In this document: piece after piece, positions 1-6,220 of the stretch | Position numbering within the stretch: position 1 is the first letter of the stretch | Layout: every line of letters begins with the position of its first letter | Assembly: GCA_013812565.1 (NCBI GenBank) | Contig: JACCTF010000583.1 | Span: forward strand, 1 to 6,220 | Direction: 5' to 3' | DNA: 6,220 nt | Source: Pyrinomonadaceae bacterium | GTDB lineage: Bacteria; Acidobacteriota; Blastocatellia; Pyrinomonadales; Pyrinomonadaceae | Program-made: the position numbers and the translations under genes | Notes under the pieces: model-generated | Databases searched by the model: none | Seen by the model: the letters and a program-made list of their open reading frames with translations, nothing else | Told to the model about the DNA's origin: nothing

Positions 1-1186
1 GATTCCTGACAATCAGGGAATCGGCACGATCCTCGACACTGCGCCAACACCCACACCAACGCCTACACCAACGCCAACGCCTACTCCGACGCCAGTGGCG
101 GCCACTATGCAGTTCAGCGCGGCCACCTTTAGTGTTGCCGAAGATGCTGTTCGTGCCACCCTCACGATCACCCGCACCGGTGACACGGCTGCCGCCGCCA
201 GCGTCCTCTTCTCGACCGTAGATTCATCACAGTTCACCGGCTGCGACGTCGTGAACGGTGCGGCACTATCTCGCTGCGACTATGTTGCGACGCTTGATGT
301 AGTCCGCTTCGCTGCCGGTGAAACCACTCGCACCGTGCAGGTCTCCATCATTGATGATACTTATGTAGAAGGCGCCGAGACGCTGGGCATTACGCTCTCG
401 AACGCCGTGGGGGCAAGCCTCGGAACACAGAGCAGTGCGACGCTCACCATCACCGATAACGATGCGGCCAGCGCGTCCAATCCGATCTTCGGTAATTCAT
501 TCTTTGTGCGGCAGCATTATCTTGACTTCCTTAACCGTGAGCCGGAGCAAATCGGCTTCGATGCCTGGGTCGGTGTGCTTAACGGCTGCACCACGAATGC
601 CGCAACATGCGACCGGATCGAAGTCTCGGCCTCGTTCTTCCGCTCCACAGAGTTTCAGGCCAAAGGATATTTCTTCTATCGCTTCTATACCGTGTCATTC
701 GGGTCGCGGCCAACGGTGACGCGGCCAACCTACGCTGAGTTTGACCGCGATATGAAGCTGTTCAGCGCACGCACCGACGCCGAAGTAGAACCGAGACGGC
801 AAGAGTTCATCGCCGACTTCATCGCTCGTCCGGAATGGGTGGCGAGGTACGGTGCCCTCTCAAACGCGAGCTATGTAGACACATTGCTGCAGACGGCGGG
901 TGTGCAGCTTGCGAGCCGCAATCAACTGGTGACAGACTTGGACACCGGAGCACGAACGCGCAGCCAGGTGCTGCGTGCAATCGTCGAAAGCCCGGAGGTC
1001 AGTGCCCGCGAGTACAACCGCGCGTTGGTGGCACTGCAGTATTTCGGGTATCTCCGGCGTGATCCAGAGCCTGGTGGCTACGAGGCTTGGTTGGGGGTAA
1101 TTGCCGCTGATCCGGCTAACTACCGGCGGATGGTCGATGGGTTTGTCAACTCAGTTGAGTACCGTAAACGCTTCGGACAACCATAA
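1..1186 (+). CDS. Calx-beta / DUF4214 modular exported protein, C-terminal part (5' end outside window)
   Basis: The frame is open from base 2 with no stop, so this is the last 394 codons of a longer gene; the GTG at 95 and ATG at 107 are internal. Residues are counted from base 2. Residues 1-12 (ending GIGTILD) look like the last strand of an earlier Calx-beta domain. A Pro-Thr linker follows (about 15-31), then a full Calx-beta domain (about 34-154) ending TLTITDND, with Cys81 and Cys92 placed as in many Acidobacteria copies and possibly disulfide-bonded. Residues 163-394 are a DUF4214-type helical region with two related motifs: HYLDFLNREPEQIGFDAW near 172-188 and LQYFGYLRRDPEPGGYEAW near 345-363. 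Cys196 and Cys203 lie in the first half. Calx-beta domains often bind calcium and occur in adhesion or surface proteins; DUF4214 has no settled function. A cell-surface or secreted structural/adhesive role is inferred. Family assignment is confident, function is not. Confidence 0.88.
   Translation, partial: IPDNQGIGTILDTAPTPTPTPTPTPTPTPTPVAATMQFSAATFSVAEDAVRATLTITRTGDTAAAASVLFSTVDSSQFTGCDVVNGAALSRCDYVATLDVVRFAAGETTRTVQVSIIDDTYVEGAETLGITLSNAVGASLGTQSSATLTITDNDAASASNPIFGNSFFVRQHYLDFLNREPEQIGFDAWVGVLNGCTTNAATCDRIEVSASFFRSTEFQAKGYFFYRFYTVSFGSRPTVTRPTYAEFDRDMKLFSARTDAEVEPRRQEFIADFIARPEWVARYGALSNASYVDTLLQTAGVQLASRNQLVTDLDTGARTRSQVLRAIVESPEVSAREYNRALVALQYFGYLRRDPEPGGYEAWLGVIAADPANYRRMVDGFVNSVEYRKRFGQP
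44..94 (+). repeat. Pro-Thr repeat linker (8 PT units plus a final Pro)
   Basis: Seventeen consecutive codons alternate Pro and Thr between two Calx-beta domains. At the DNA level, 56-73 and 74-91 are near-identical 18-base units (16 of 18 match), which suggests growth by tandem duplication. Third positions vary (CCA, CCC, CCT, CCG; ACA, ACG, ACT) while the dipeptide is unbroken, as expected if the protein sequence is selected. Such linkers usually form stiff extended spacers between secreted domains. The tract can expand or contract in units of 6 bases without a frameshift. Confidence 0.85.
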
Positions 1187-1237
1187 CGCTTCGCTGTACG
1201 CAACGTTAGCATTCCTATTTGCGGCAGTTTGCACATC

Positions 1238-1290
1238 ATCAGCCGGCGGATGATCAACTCCAGACATCCGCCGGCTGATTTTCTTTATCA
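1238..1290 (+). terminator. Rho-independent terminator of the Calx-beta/DUF4214 gene
   Basis: A perfect 15-bp stem pairs 1238-1252 with 1265-1279 around a 12-base loop, and is followed on the plus strand by TTTTCTTTATC. It starts about 50 bases after the TAA at 1184-1186. The stem core (AGCCGGCGGATG) is GC-rich. The sequence on the other side of the stem is not T-rich when read on the minus strand, so the element is oriented for the plus-strand gene, although the stem could still slow minus-strand transcription arriving from the convergent block. Confidence 0.85.
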
Positions 1291-1300
1291 ATAATGAGAA

Positions 1301-1332
1301 TCACAGAGGGAATTCTGTTCAACCATCTGTGA
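1301..1332 (-). terminator. Weak candidate terminator hairpin for the minus-strand block
   Basis: TCACAGA (1301-1307) and TCTGTGA (1326-1332) are perfect inverted repeats with an 18-base loop. Read on the minus strand the stem is followed by TTCTCATTATTG, which is only moderately T-rich. The stem is short, AT-leaning and widely looped, about 125 bases after the stop of the last minus-strand gene. It is the best placed candidate in the 271-base intergenic stretch 1187-1457. Apart from the plus-strand terminator and two small hairpins (1388-1402; 1401-1439), nothing else is visible there. Confidence 0.2.
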
Positions 1333-1457
1333 GTCGAACCTCACACAAGTTGATGGATGAACGTGAGCGGCGAGTTATATCTGACAGGTGTTTTCGCAAC
1401 ACTACTGACGAAGGTGCGCAGGCGTGCGCTCTCGGTAGTCAGAAAGTTTGCGCCCGT

Positions 1458-2369
1458 TTAGCTCGGCTTGTTTTCAGGAAGCGTTCCGGGAACGCCGACG
1501 TAGCGCTCGGTGAAGCCGTCACTGGTAACGGACACAAGGCGATAACCATAAGCGCTGCCGTCAAAGTTTTTGCATGGCGAGGGCGTCGTTAGCATCTCGA
1601 TGCCGCGGTAGTTGCCCGACAAGTTGCGGTGCCAATGACCCGACAGCACCGCGGTGACCCGCCGCTGCTCGAAGAGCGGAAGCAATCTGGTGCGCCACAC
1701 GAGCGGCGTGTTGAAATATTGATCTGTTTCGCCGGCGGCGGTTAAGTAGAGTGGATGGTGCTGCATGACAAAGACGTACGCGTAACGATTACGGTTGTGC
1801 AACTGAGCGTCGAGCCACTTGAACTGCTCGTCGGCATACGCTCCTCCACCGAGCCACAACTGGCTGTTGTAGCCGATGAAGAGAGAGTCGCCGTGCTCAA
1901 TCGTGAAGCGATCCGAGCCGCGCGTTTTACGGTATCTAGCGACCGCCGCTTGATCAACCATTCGCTGTTTGTCCGGGATGTCGTGATTGCCGGGGATCGT
2001 ATGCACGGGCATCGCGAACGATTTATTGACTTCATCGAACAAGCTGAGTTGTGCGGAATCTTCGGGAGTTTGGATCAAGTCGCCGGCAATTAACGCGAAG
2101 TCGGGTCGCACGTCCTGTGTAAGGTTATTGACGGCTTTGACAACTTGGGCGAAGTTGTGGCGGTCGCGCGCATTTTCGACCATCCCGATCTGCGGGTCGG
2201 CGATCACGGCAAAGACAAATGGTTTGAAGTCACCTAACCTCTGCCCCTTGGTTGTCGGGCGGCTGTTGGCGTTCGTTTGCGCAACCGCACTGTCGGTCTT
2301 GGCGAGCGCGGCACCAAGCGCCCCACTCGCAAGCATCATCTGAAATTCGCGTCTGGTTAAGTTTTTCAT
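1458..2369 (-). CDS. Tat-exported calcineurin-like metallophosphoesterase
   Basis: A 303-residue predicted dinuclear-metal phosphoesterase of the calcineurin-like superfamily, which hydrolyses phosphate mono- or diesters. The N-terminus has a twin-arginine motif (TRREF, residues 5-9), a hydrophobic stretch and an A-V-A site near 28-30, so export by Tat into the periplasm or beyond is likely. Metal-site motifs appear in the canonical order: ADPQ (57-60, in place of the usual D-x-H), GDL (96-98), GNHD (127-130), QHHP (203-206) and GHWH (244-247). The DPQ variant resembles the CPPED1/CSTP1-like branch. The ATG at 2367-2369 is preceded by AAGAGATAG, a modest ribosome binding site, and places the Tat signal at the extreme N-terminus. 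It is the last gene of the minus-strand block, 80 bases after the propeller-phosphoesterase gene, and ends with TAA at 1458-1460. The substrate cannot be read from sequence; a protein-phosphatase or nucleotidase role is also possible. Confidence 0.9.
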   Translation of the reverse strand: MKNLTRREFQMMLASGALGAALAKTDSAVAQTNANSRPTTKGQRLGDFKPFVFAVIADPQIGMVENARDRHNFAQVVKAVNNLTQDVRPDFALIAGDLIQTPEDSAQLSLFDEVNKSFAMPVHTIPGNHDIPDKQRMVDQAAVARYRKTRGSDRFTIEHGDSLFIGYNSQLWLGGGAYADEQFKWLDAQLHNRNRYAYVFVMQHHPLYLTAAGETDQYFNTPLVWRTRLLPLFEQRRVTAVLSGHWHRNLSGNYRGIEMLTTPSPCKNFDGSAYGYRLVSVTSDGFTERYVGVPGTLPENKPS

Positions 2370-2401
2370 TTCTATCTCTTAAATTAGAAATACATATTCG
2401 A

Positions 2402-2437
2402 CTCGCATGAGCCGGTGCGAGGGCCGGCCGGTTCGCA
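2402..2437 (-). other. Mutually exclusive hairpins in the gap between the two phosphoesterase genes
   Basis: In the 80-base gap, CTCGCA (2402-2407) can pair with TGCGAG (2416-2421), and the same TGCGA (2416-2420) can instead pair with TCGCA (2433-2437), which encloses a GGCCGGCC palindrome. Only one stem can form at a time. Read on the minus strand, the promoter-distal stem (2402-2421) is followed by an AT-rich stretch and then the start of the metallophosphoesterase gene. It could mark a processing site, a partial terminator or nothing. Short complementary words arise readily in GC-rich DNA, so function is unproven. Confidence 0.25.
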
Positions 2438-2449
2438 ACTGCCACGCCG

Positions 2450-5095
2450 TTACCTGTCTTCGGCCGCTCCCCTCTCATCGTCTTCAAGGTCAACCGCAAG
2501 CGGGGCAAACACTCCTTGCTTCGCTCCCGGATACGGGGTCTTCCAGCCTTTCACTTGATGCCACAGAATACGGTTTAACCTCTCCGTCGGCACCGCGTCC
2601 GGCACGTCGAAGCGCATCCTCAGCGAGTCTAATGCTGCCCGCCTGGCTTGTCCGCGCAGAGCGTTGAGCTGCGGGTTCGTCTCGAAGAGTGATTGTTTCG
2701 GCTGCTGTGCCGCGTAAGGCATGAAGTCCGGTGCGTTGGTAAAGCTGCCCCTCATGTCATTGGCGATCAAGTCAAACAGGGACATGGTCGGTAGACCGAG
2801 GATCAACTCGATGGTCTTCAAGATGCTCGGCTGCGAGTAGAAAGTGGAATCTACGTGGCCGCGCCGGGTGTAAGGACTGACAGCCAGCGCGACGGTGCGA
2901 TGCCCGTCCACATGATCGACGCCGTTCTGCGCGTCGTCTTCCACGACGAAGATCGCCATCTTTCTCCAGAAAGGCGTCTTCGACAGCGATTCGACGATCT
3001 GCCCGAGCGCCAGGTCGTTGTCCGCGACCATCGCCTTCGCGGTGTTGAAGTCGGGGGTTGCACCCCTCGTGTGATCGGATGGGAGTTGCAAGACTACGAG
3101 GTTCGGCATCCTTCCTTCGCCTTCCCATCGCTTGAGGTCAGCGAGGAAAATCTGCGCTCGGACCACGTCAGGGATCGCTTGCGTGTATGACGGGTAGTTG
3201 GCGGCGAGAATCTTGTTCAGGGGTTTCAAAGGAGCCGTAATGTTCCAGTCGCGCGTAAAATCGTCGCCGGACTTCCAGCGCTCCAGCAATTTTGCTCTTT
3301 GCTGTGGATCGTTCTCGCGCAGGCGTCCGGCATACTCGCCGTAGACGCGAACCGTGCGCTTCATCCGCAGGGCCGCATCCCAGATGAAGCCGCTGTCCGC
3401 GTAGGCTATCGGGTCGGAGCCGTCAAACGGATAGCTCCGGCCGAGGTAGCCGGGCCAGAGGCAGTAGGCGGTCTCGTTGGCTTGCGTCGCCCACTGATGG
3501 CCGTCGCCGCTGTTGCCGCCGGTCGCATAGAAGTTGTCAAGCAACACGAACTGGTCGGCCAGGCGGTGATGGTTCGGCGTGACGTCCTCGCCGAACATCA
3601 CGAGCGAAGGATCGCCGTTACCTTTTGTCATGTCACCCAATAGTTGGTCGTAGGTGCGGTTCTCCTTGATGATGTAGACAACATGCTCGATCAGCGAGGG
3701 CTCGCCTGCGCGGCGCGGGATCGCCATCGGGGCCACGTCACGCGCGGCCTGTGGCTGTAACTGTGGCTGGGCCGGGCCGATGGTCAGGTGATTGTTCTCG
3801 GCGACGGCTGTGGTGTAGCCGTCGAGCTGGGCTTCATCGGGAACAGGTACGACGCTGATCGAGCCGCGATAAGCGTGGACAAAGCGTTTCGCCGGATCAT
3901 CACGCCAGCCTGATCCGGCTCCCAATAGCGTGCTGACCGCAAGCTGTTTTCCATCCGCACTTATCGACAAAGCATTCGGATACCAGGCGGTCGGCACCAG
4001 ACCCTGTACCTTCCGGCTTCCGGTGTCGATGACGGCAACCGCGTTAATCCCGCCGCATGCGACGTAGAGTGTCGATCCGTCAGCGGAGACGGCAAGCGCG
4101 GTCGGCGCGATTCCAGCCACTCGCTGCTGGAAAGGCTGGATCGTGATCGTCTCGATTACGTTGTTGCGTGTCGTGTCGATGATCGACACGGAATCCTTGT
4201 TGCCGTTCGCGACATAGAGACGGTTATGTTGTTCGTCCCAGACGATTGCCGTCGGATGCAGTTCGACCGGGATGGTATGCGTGGCTTGTCGGGAGATCAG
4301 ATCAATGCGCGTCACTGTGCCGGTTGACGCGATGCCGCGCTCATCTACAACTACCTGATCGGCCTTCGGATCAAACCCGGTCGGCAGAGTGGAGTCGTTT
4401 GGTTGAGGAACGCGCCCGCCCCAGTTGGTGACGTAGGCGACTGTGCCCGTGCTGTCAATACTCGCGCCGAACGGAGCGATGCCGGTCGCAACTTTGCCGA
4501 GCAGTTGGTTGTTGTTGAGGTCAACGATTGCCAATCGGTTATCGTAGATCAACGGCACGACGGCAAGACGCTGCCCTTGAGAGTTAGGCTTAGATGCGAT
4601 AGCCAACGCGCCCGTGATGTGACTGCCCATGTTATCTGCCAAGATTCTCGACGTTCCTTTTTCGATTGCCATCAAGCGCGTGCGGTTCTTGGCTTCTGCG
4701 CCGGCTGGTCCCTGGAGCGTCGCGCCGATCAAAACACGGTCAGCCGCTCGGTCGTACTGGATGCCCTGCAAGCCGGGGCGGTTACCAATCGGGATTCGTT
4801 CCAAGACTTTATTCGCCGCCCAGTCAAAGCGAAAAATTTGCGCTTGATTATTTCCTTGTTGAGCATTGAGCACCCACACCTCGGAAGACGAAGCGCCAAA
4901 GGTCAGACCATAAACACGCCCGTGGAAAACCGCTTGGACGCCAGCCGGAGTGATCGTCTGCCGCGTCGTGACAACACCGGGATCGGTCACCGCCCGCACG
5001 GGTTTTTCCGCCGTTTGGGCCATCACCGATACAACGCACGACAAAAACCACAATGGCAAAGAGATGCGACGGGCCAGTGAATTTAGATTAAGCAT
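2450..5095 (-). CDS. YVTN/YncE beta-propeller fused to an acid phosphatase/phospholipase-C-like phosphoesterase
   Basis: An 881-residue exported protein of the type annotated 'bifunctional YncE / alkaline phosphatase family'. A Sec signal peptide is visible (RR near 9-10, hydrophobic 11-25, V-M-A before Gln27). Residues about 55-420 form a seven-bladed-type propeller with YVTN-like blades, clearest at 281-317 (RLYVANGNKDSVSIID), 331-366 and 371-390. Residues about 468-780 form the phosphoesterase domain: HVVYIIKENRTYDQLLGD (471-488), DNFYATGGNSGDGHQW (520-535), LPSDHTRG (671-678), ND (693-694) and VVEDDAQNGVDHVDGHR (717-733). By family analogy E478/N479 and D720/D721 should bind metal, with the nucleophile in or near 525-533 (S529 is plausible). 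A C-terminal segment containing LNRILWHQVKG (840-850) ends in an acidic tail. Start ATG 5093-5095 fits the signal peptide but lacks a clear Shine-Dalgarno sequence. It lies 17 bases after the receptor gene's stop, suggesting one transcript. Hydrolysis of a phosphoester is inferred; the substrate is unknown. Confidence 0.9.
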   Translation of the reverse strand: MLNLNSLARRISLPLWFLSCVVSVMAQTAEKPVRAVTDPGVVTTRQTITPAGVQAVFHGRVYGLTFGASSSEVWVLNAQQGNNQAQIFRFDWAANKVLERIPIGNRPGLQGIQYDRAADRVLIGATLQGPAGAEAKNRTRLMAIEKGTSRILADNMGSHITGALAIASKPNSQGQRLAVVPLIYDNRLAIVDLNNNQLLGKVATGIAPFGASIDSTGTVAYVTNWGGRVPQPNDSTLPTGFDPKADQVVVDERGIASTGTVTRIDLISRQATHTIPVELHPTAIVWDEQHNRLYVANGNKDSVSIIDTTRNNVIETITIQPFQQRVAGIAPTALAVSADGSTLYVACGGINAVAVIDTGSRKVQGLVPTAWYPNALSISADGKQLAVSTLLGAGSGWRDDPAKRFVHAYRGSISVVPVPDEAQLDGYTTAVAENNHLTIGPAQPQLQPQAARDVAPMAIPRRAGEPSLIEHVVYIIKENRTYDQLLGDMTKGNGDPSLVMFGEDVTPNHHRLADQFVLLDNFYATGGNSGDGHQWATQANETAYCLWPGYLGRSYPFDGSDPIAYADSGFIWDAALRMKRTVRVYGEYAGRLRENDPQQRAKLLERWKSGDDFTRDWNITAPLKPLNKILAANYPSYTQAIPDVVRAQIFLADLKRWEGEGRMPNLVVLQLPSDHTRGATPDFNTAKAMVADNDLALGQIVESLSKTPFWRKMAIFVVEDDAQNGVDHVDGHRTVALAVSPYTRRGHVDSTFYSQPSILKTIELILGLPTMSLFDLIANDMRGSFTNAPDFMPYAAQQPKQSLFETNPQLNALRGQARRAALDSLRMRFDVPDAVPTERLNRILWHQVKGWKTPYPGAKQGVFAPLAVDLEDDERGAAEDR

Positions 5096-5112
5096 CTTGG
5101 TTGTGTACTCGT

Positions 5113-6220
5113 TCAGAACTGTAGTTTCACAGCGGCTTGCATCGTGCGCGGGCCGCCAATCGTTCGCGTAATTCGTCCGGCATCGCCAAATCCATTTGCC
5201 GCAAAAGTGGAACCCGGGTTAGCGAATACCGGCGTGTTGAAGGCGTTGAAAAGTTCCCAGCGAAACTCCATCCGAAGTTGCTCCCTGAGCTTAGTTGTTT
5301 TACTCAAACTGAAGTCGAACTGCGTTTGCCGTGGGCCGCGCAGGATGTTGCGCCCGGAAGTTCCCCAGTGATCGAGCGAGTCTTGAAAAGCCATGACATC
5401 ATAGTATCTGTCCAAGCGATCCTGAATGCGTCCCGACAACTGAGCGGCTTCGGTGGTCATACCTGGAGCCACATCCAATCGCACACGACTCGGTTGCGCG
5501 AAGAAGGCGTTGCGCGTGCCCGCGCCGAGCGCCGAGAACGGTGTACCCGATTGCATCGTGACGAGGCCACTTAACCGCCACCCGCCGGTGATCTGCCGCC
5601 CCACCCGATTACCGCCCCAGAGCGTCGGCATATTCATCACATAAGCGGCGGTCAGCCGGTGCGGGCGGTCGAAATCCGATAGACCACGATTGTTCGCTAG
5701 GTCGCTCGCGTCGTGCTCGGCGAGTGAAGCGTCTGAAGACATGTTATCGATTGATTTGCTGAACGTGTATGCGACGTTCCAGTTTACACTACTGCGGAAA
5801 CGTCCGCGCATCTGCAACTGCATCGCGTGGTAATTGGAATGCGCCCAGTTGCTCAACTGCTGGAAGCCGCCGTTGCGGCTCAACCCTAAGAACTCCGGCG
5901 CAACAAAGAAGTCCGGGTTGACGAGCGCCCCGGTGCGATTATAGATGGCGGTAAAGCCGTTGACAGGCGTGACTCTCGGATCAAGGGGTCGCGAGAGGTT
6001 GACGCGCCCGAGCAGCCCGACGCCGCGCGAACCGACGTAGCGAGCGTCGAGGATCATGTTCTTGATGAACTCATACTGCGTGTTAAGCGACCACTGTTGC
6101 GTGTAGGGCGTGCGGATAAGCGGATCGATGAAGAAGTTGTTCTTCGCGCCGAACGGTGATTGCAACGGGAACGTCGTGCCGTCGGCGCGCCTCCAACTCG
6201 GCGTGCCGACGGCGTTGCGC
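5113..6220 (-). CDS. TonB-dependent-receptor-like outer-membrane protein, C-terminal barrel (5' end outside window)
   Basis: The frame runs open to the right edge, giving the last 368 complete codons; the TTG at 6163-6165 is internal. The sequence is the C-terminal half of an outer-membrane beta-barrel of the large Acidobacteria carboxypeptidase-regulatory/TonB receptor (Oar-like) family. Signatures, counted from the first visible codon, are TPYTQQWSLNTQYEF (37-51), AYTFSKSIDN (150-159), RGLSDFDRPHRL (178-189), GWRLSGLVTMQSGTPF (213-228), SGRNILRGPRQTQFDFSLSK (288-307) and FRWELFNAFNTPVF (319-332). The last residue is Phe in VKLQF, the usual C-terminal aromatic signal for Bam-dependent barrel insertion. 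The N-terminal carboxypeptidase-like, TonB-box and plug regions would lie upstream, so TonB dependence itself is not visible. The stop TGA (5113-5115) is 17 bases before the propeller-phosphoesterase start, which places it first in view of a three-gene block. The ligand is unknown; the neighbours suggest an organic phosphate compound (inference). Confidence 0.88.
   Translation of the reverse strand, partial: RNAVGTPSWRRADGTTFPLQSPFGAKNNFFIDPLIRTPYTQQWSLNTQYEFIKNMILDARYVGSRGVGLLGRVNLSRPLDPRVTPVNGFTAIYNRTGALVNPDFFVAPEFLGLSRNGGFQQLSNWAHSNYHAMQLQMRGRFRSSVNWNVAYTFSKSIDNMSSDASLAEHDASDLANNRGLSDFDRPHRLTAAYVMNMPTLWGGNRVGRQITGGWRLSGLVTMQSGTPFSALGAGTRNAFFAQPSRVRLDVAPGMTTEAAQLSGRIQDRLDRYYDVMAFQDSLDHWGTSGRNILRGPRQTQFDFSLSKTTKLREQLRMEFRWELFNAFNTPVFANPGSTFAANGFGDAGRITRTIGGPRTMQAAVKLQF

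Noticed and set aside
95..97. GTG as the true start of the Calx-beta gene
   Set aside because: The frame is open to the window edge and encodes a Calx-beta tail and the Pro-Thr linker upstream; there is no signal peptide after this GTG.
13..237. Minus-strand frame with a Val-Gly repeat
   Set aside because: The Val-Gly run is the antisense reading of the Pro-Thr linker codons; the plus-strand Calx-beta frame explains this DNA.
1388..1439. Small hairpins (GTGTT/AACAC and an 8-bp stem with one G-U pair around GCGCA/TGCGC) as an RNA gene or terminator
   Set aside because: The stems are short, interrupted by uneven internal loops, and not followed by a T-run on either strand.
1329..1592. An 87-codon plus-strand frame starting in the intergenic region
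   Set aside because: About half overlaps the metallophosphoesterase C-terminus in antisense; it has no domain and no convincing ribosome binding site.
4403..5080. A 225-codon open frame on the plus strand
   Set aside because: It lies entirely opposite the N-terminal part of the propeller-phosphoesterase, whose signal peptide and YVTN blades are clear. The translation is Arg-rich and has no recognisable domain, as expected for an antisense frame in GC-rich DNA.
6163..6165. TTG as the start of the barrel protein
   Set aside because: The frame continues to the edge with receptor-like sequence (GTPSWRRADGTTFP), and a start here would leave half a barrel with no signal peptide.
1..6220. tRNA, rRNA, CRISPR array, insertion sequence, integrase or defence genes
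   Set aside because: No cloverleaf, regularly spaced repeat, transposase motif or terminal inverted repeat was seen; nearly all the DNA is covered by four ordinary protein genes.

Overview
The window most likely comes from an Acidobacteriota chromosome, probably near the Blastocatellia. This is inferred from protein style alone, with no database search. Two signs support it. One is a secreted Calx-beta / (Pro-Thr)n / DUF4214 protein with paired cysteines. The other is the C-terminal barrel of a TonB-dependent-receptor-like outer-membrane protein carrying the FSKSIDN, RGLSDFDRPHR and SGTPF signatures typical of the large Acidobacteria receptor family. No RNA gene, mobile element, CRISPR array or phage gene was found.

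Layout. Bases 1-1186 (+) hold the 3' end of a large modular exported protein: the tail of one Calx-beta domain, a Pro-Thr linker, a complete Calx-beta domain and a two-part DUF4214 region. A strong intrinsic terminator follows at 1238-1290. Bases 1187-1457 separate this gene from a convergent minus-strand block and hold only that terminator and a few weak hairpins. The minus-strand block reads from the right edge leftward: the C-terminal barrel of a TonB-dependent-receptor-like protein (5113-6220, cut by the window edge), a Sec-exported fusion of a YVTN/YncE beta-propeller with an acid-phosphatase/phospholipase-C-like phosphoesterase (2450-5095), and a Tat-exported calcineurin-like metallophosphoesterase (1458-2369). 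The gaps are 17 and 80 bases, so the three are probably one transcript.

Working model (inference). The barrel would bind or import a substrate at the outer membrane, and the two periplasmic or surface hydrolases, from unrelated superfamilies and exported by different routes, would cleave phosphate esters. This would be a phosphate or phosphoester scavenging set. No Pho box, SusD-like gene or transport ATPase is visible, so the substrate is unknown. The Calx-beta/DUF4214 gene is convergent and separately terminated, so it is probably unrelated to the phosphoesterase set.
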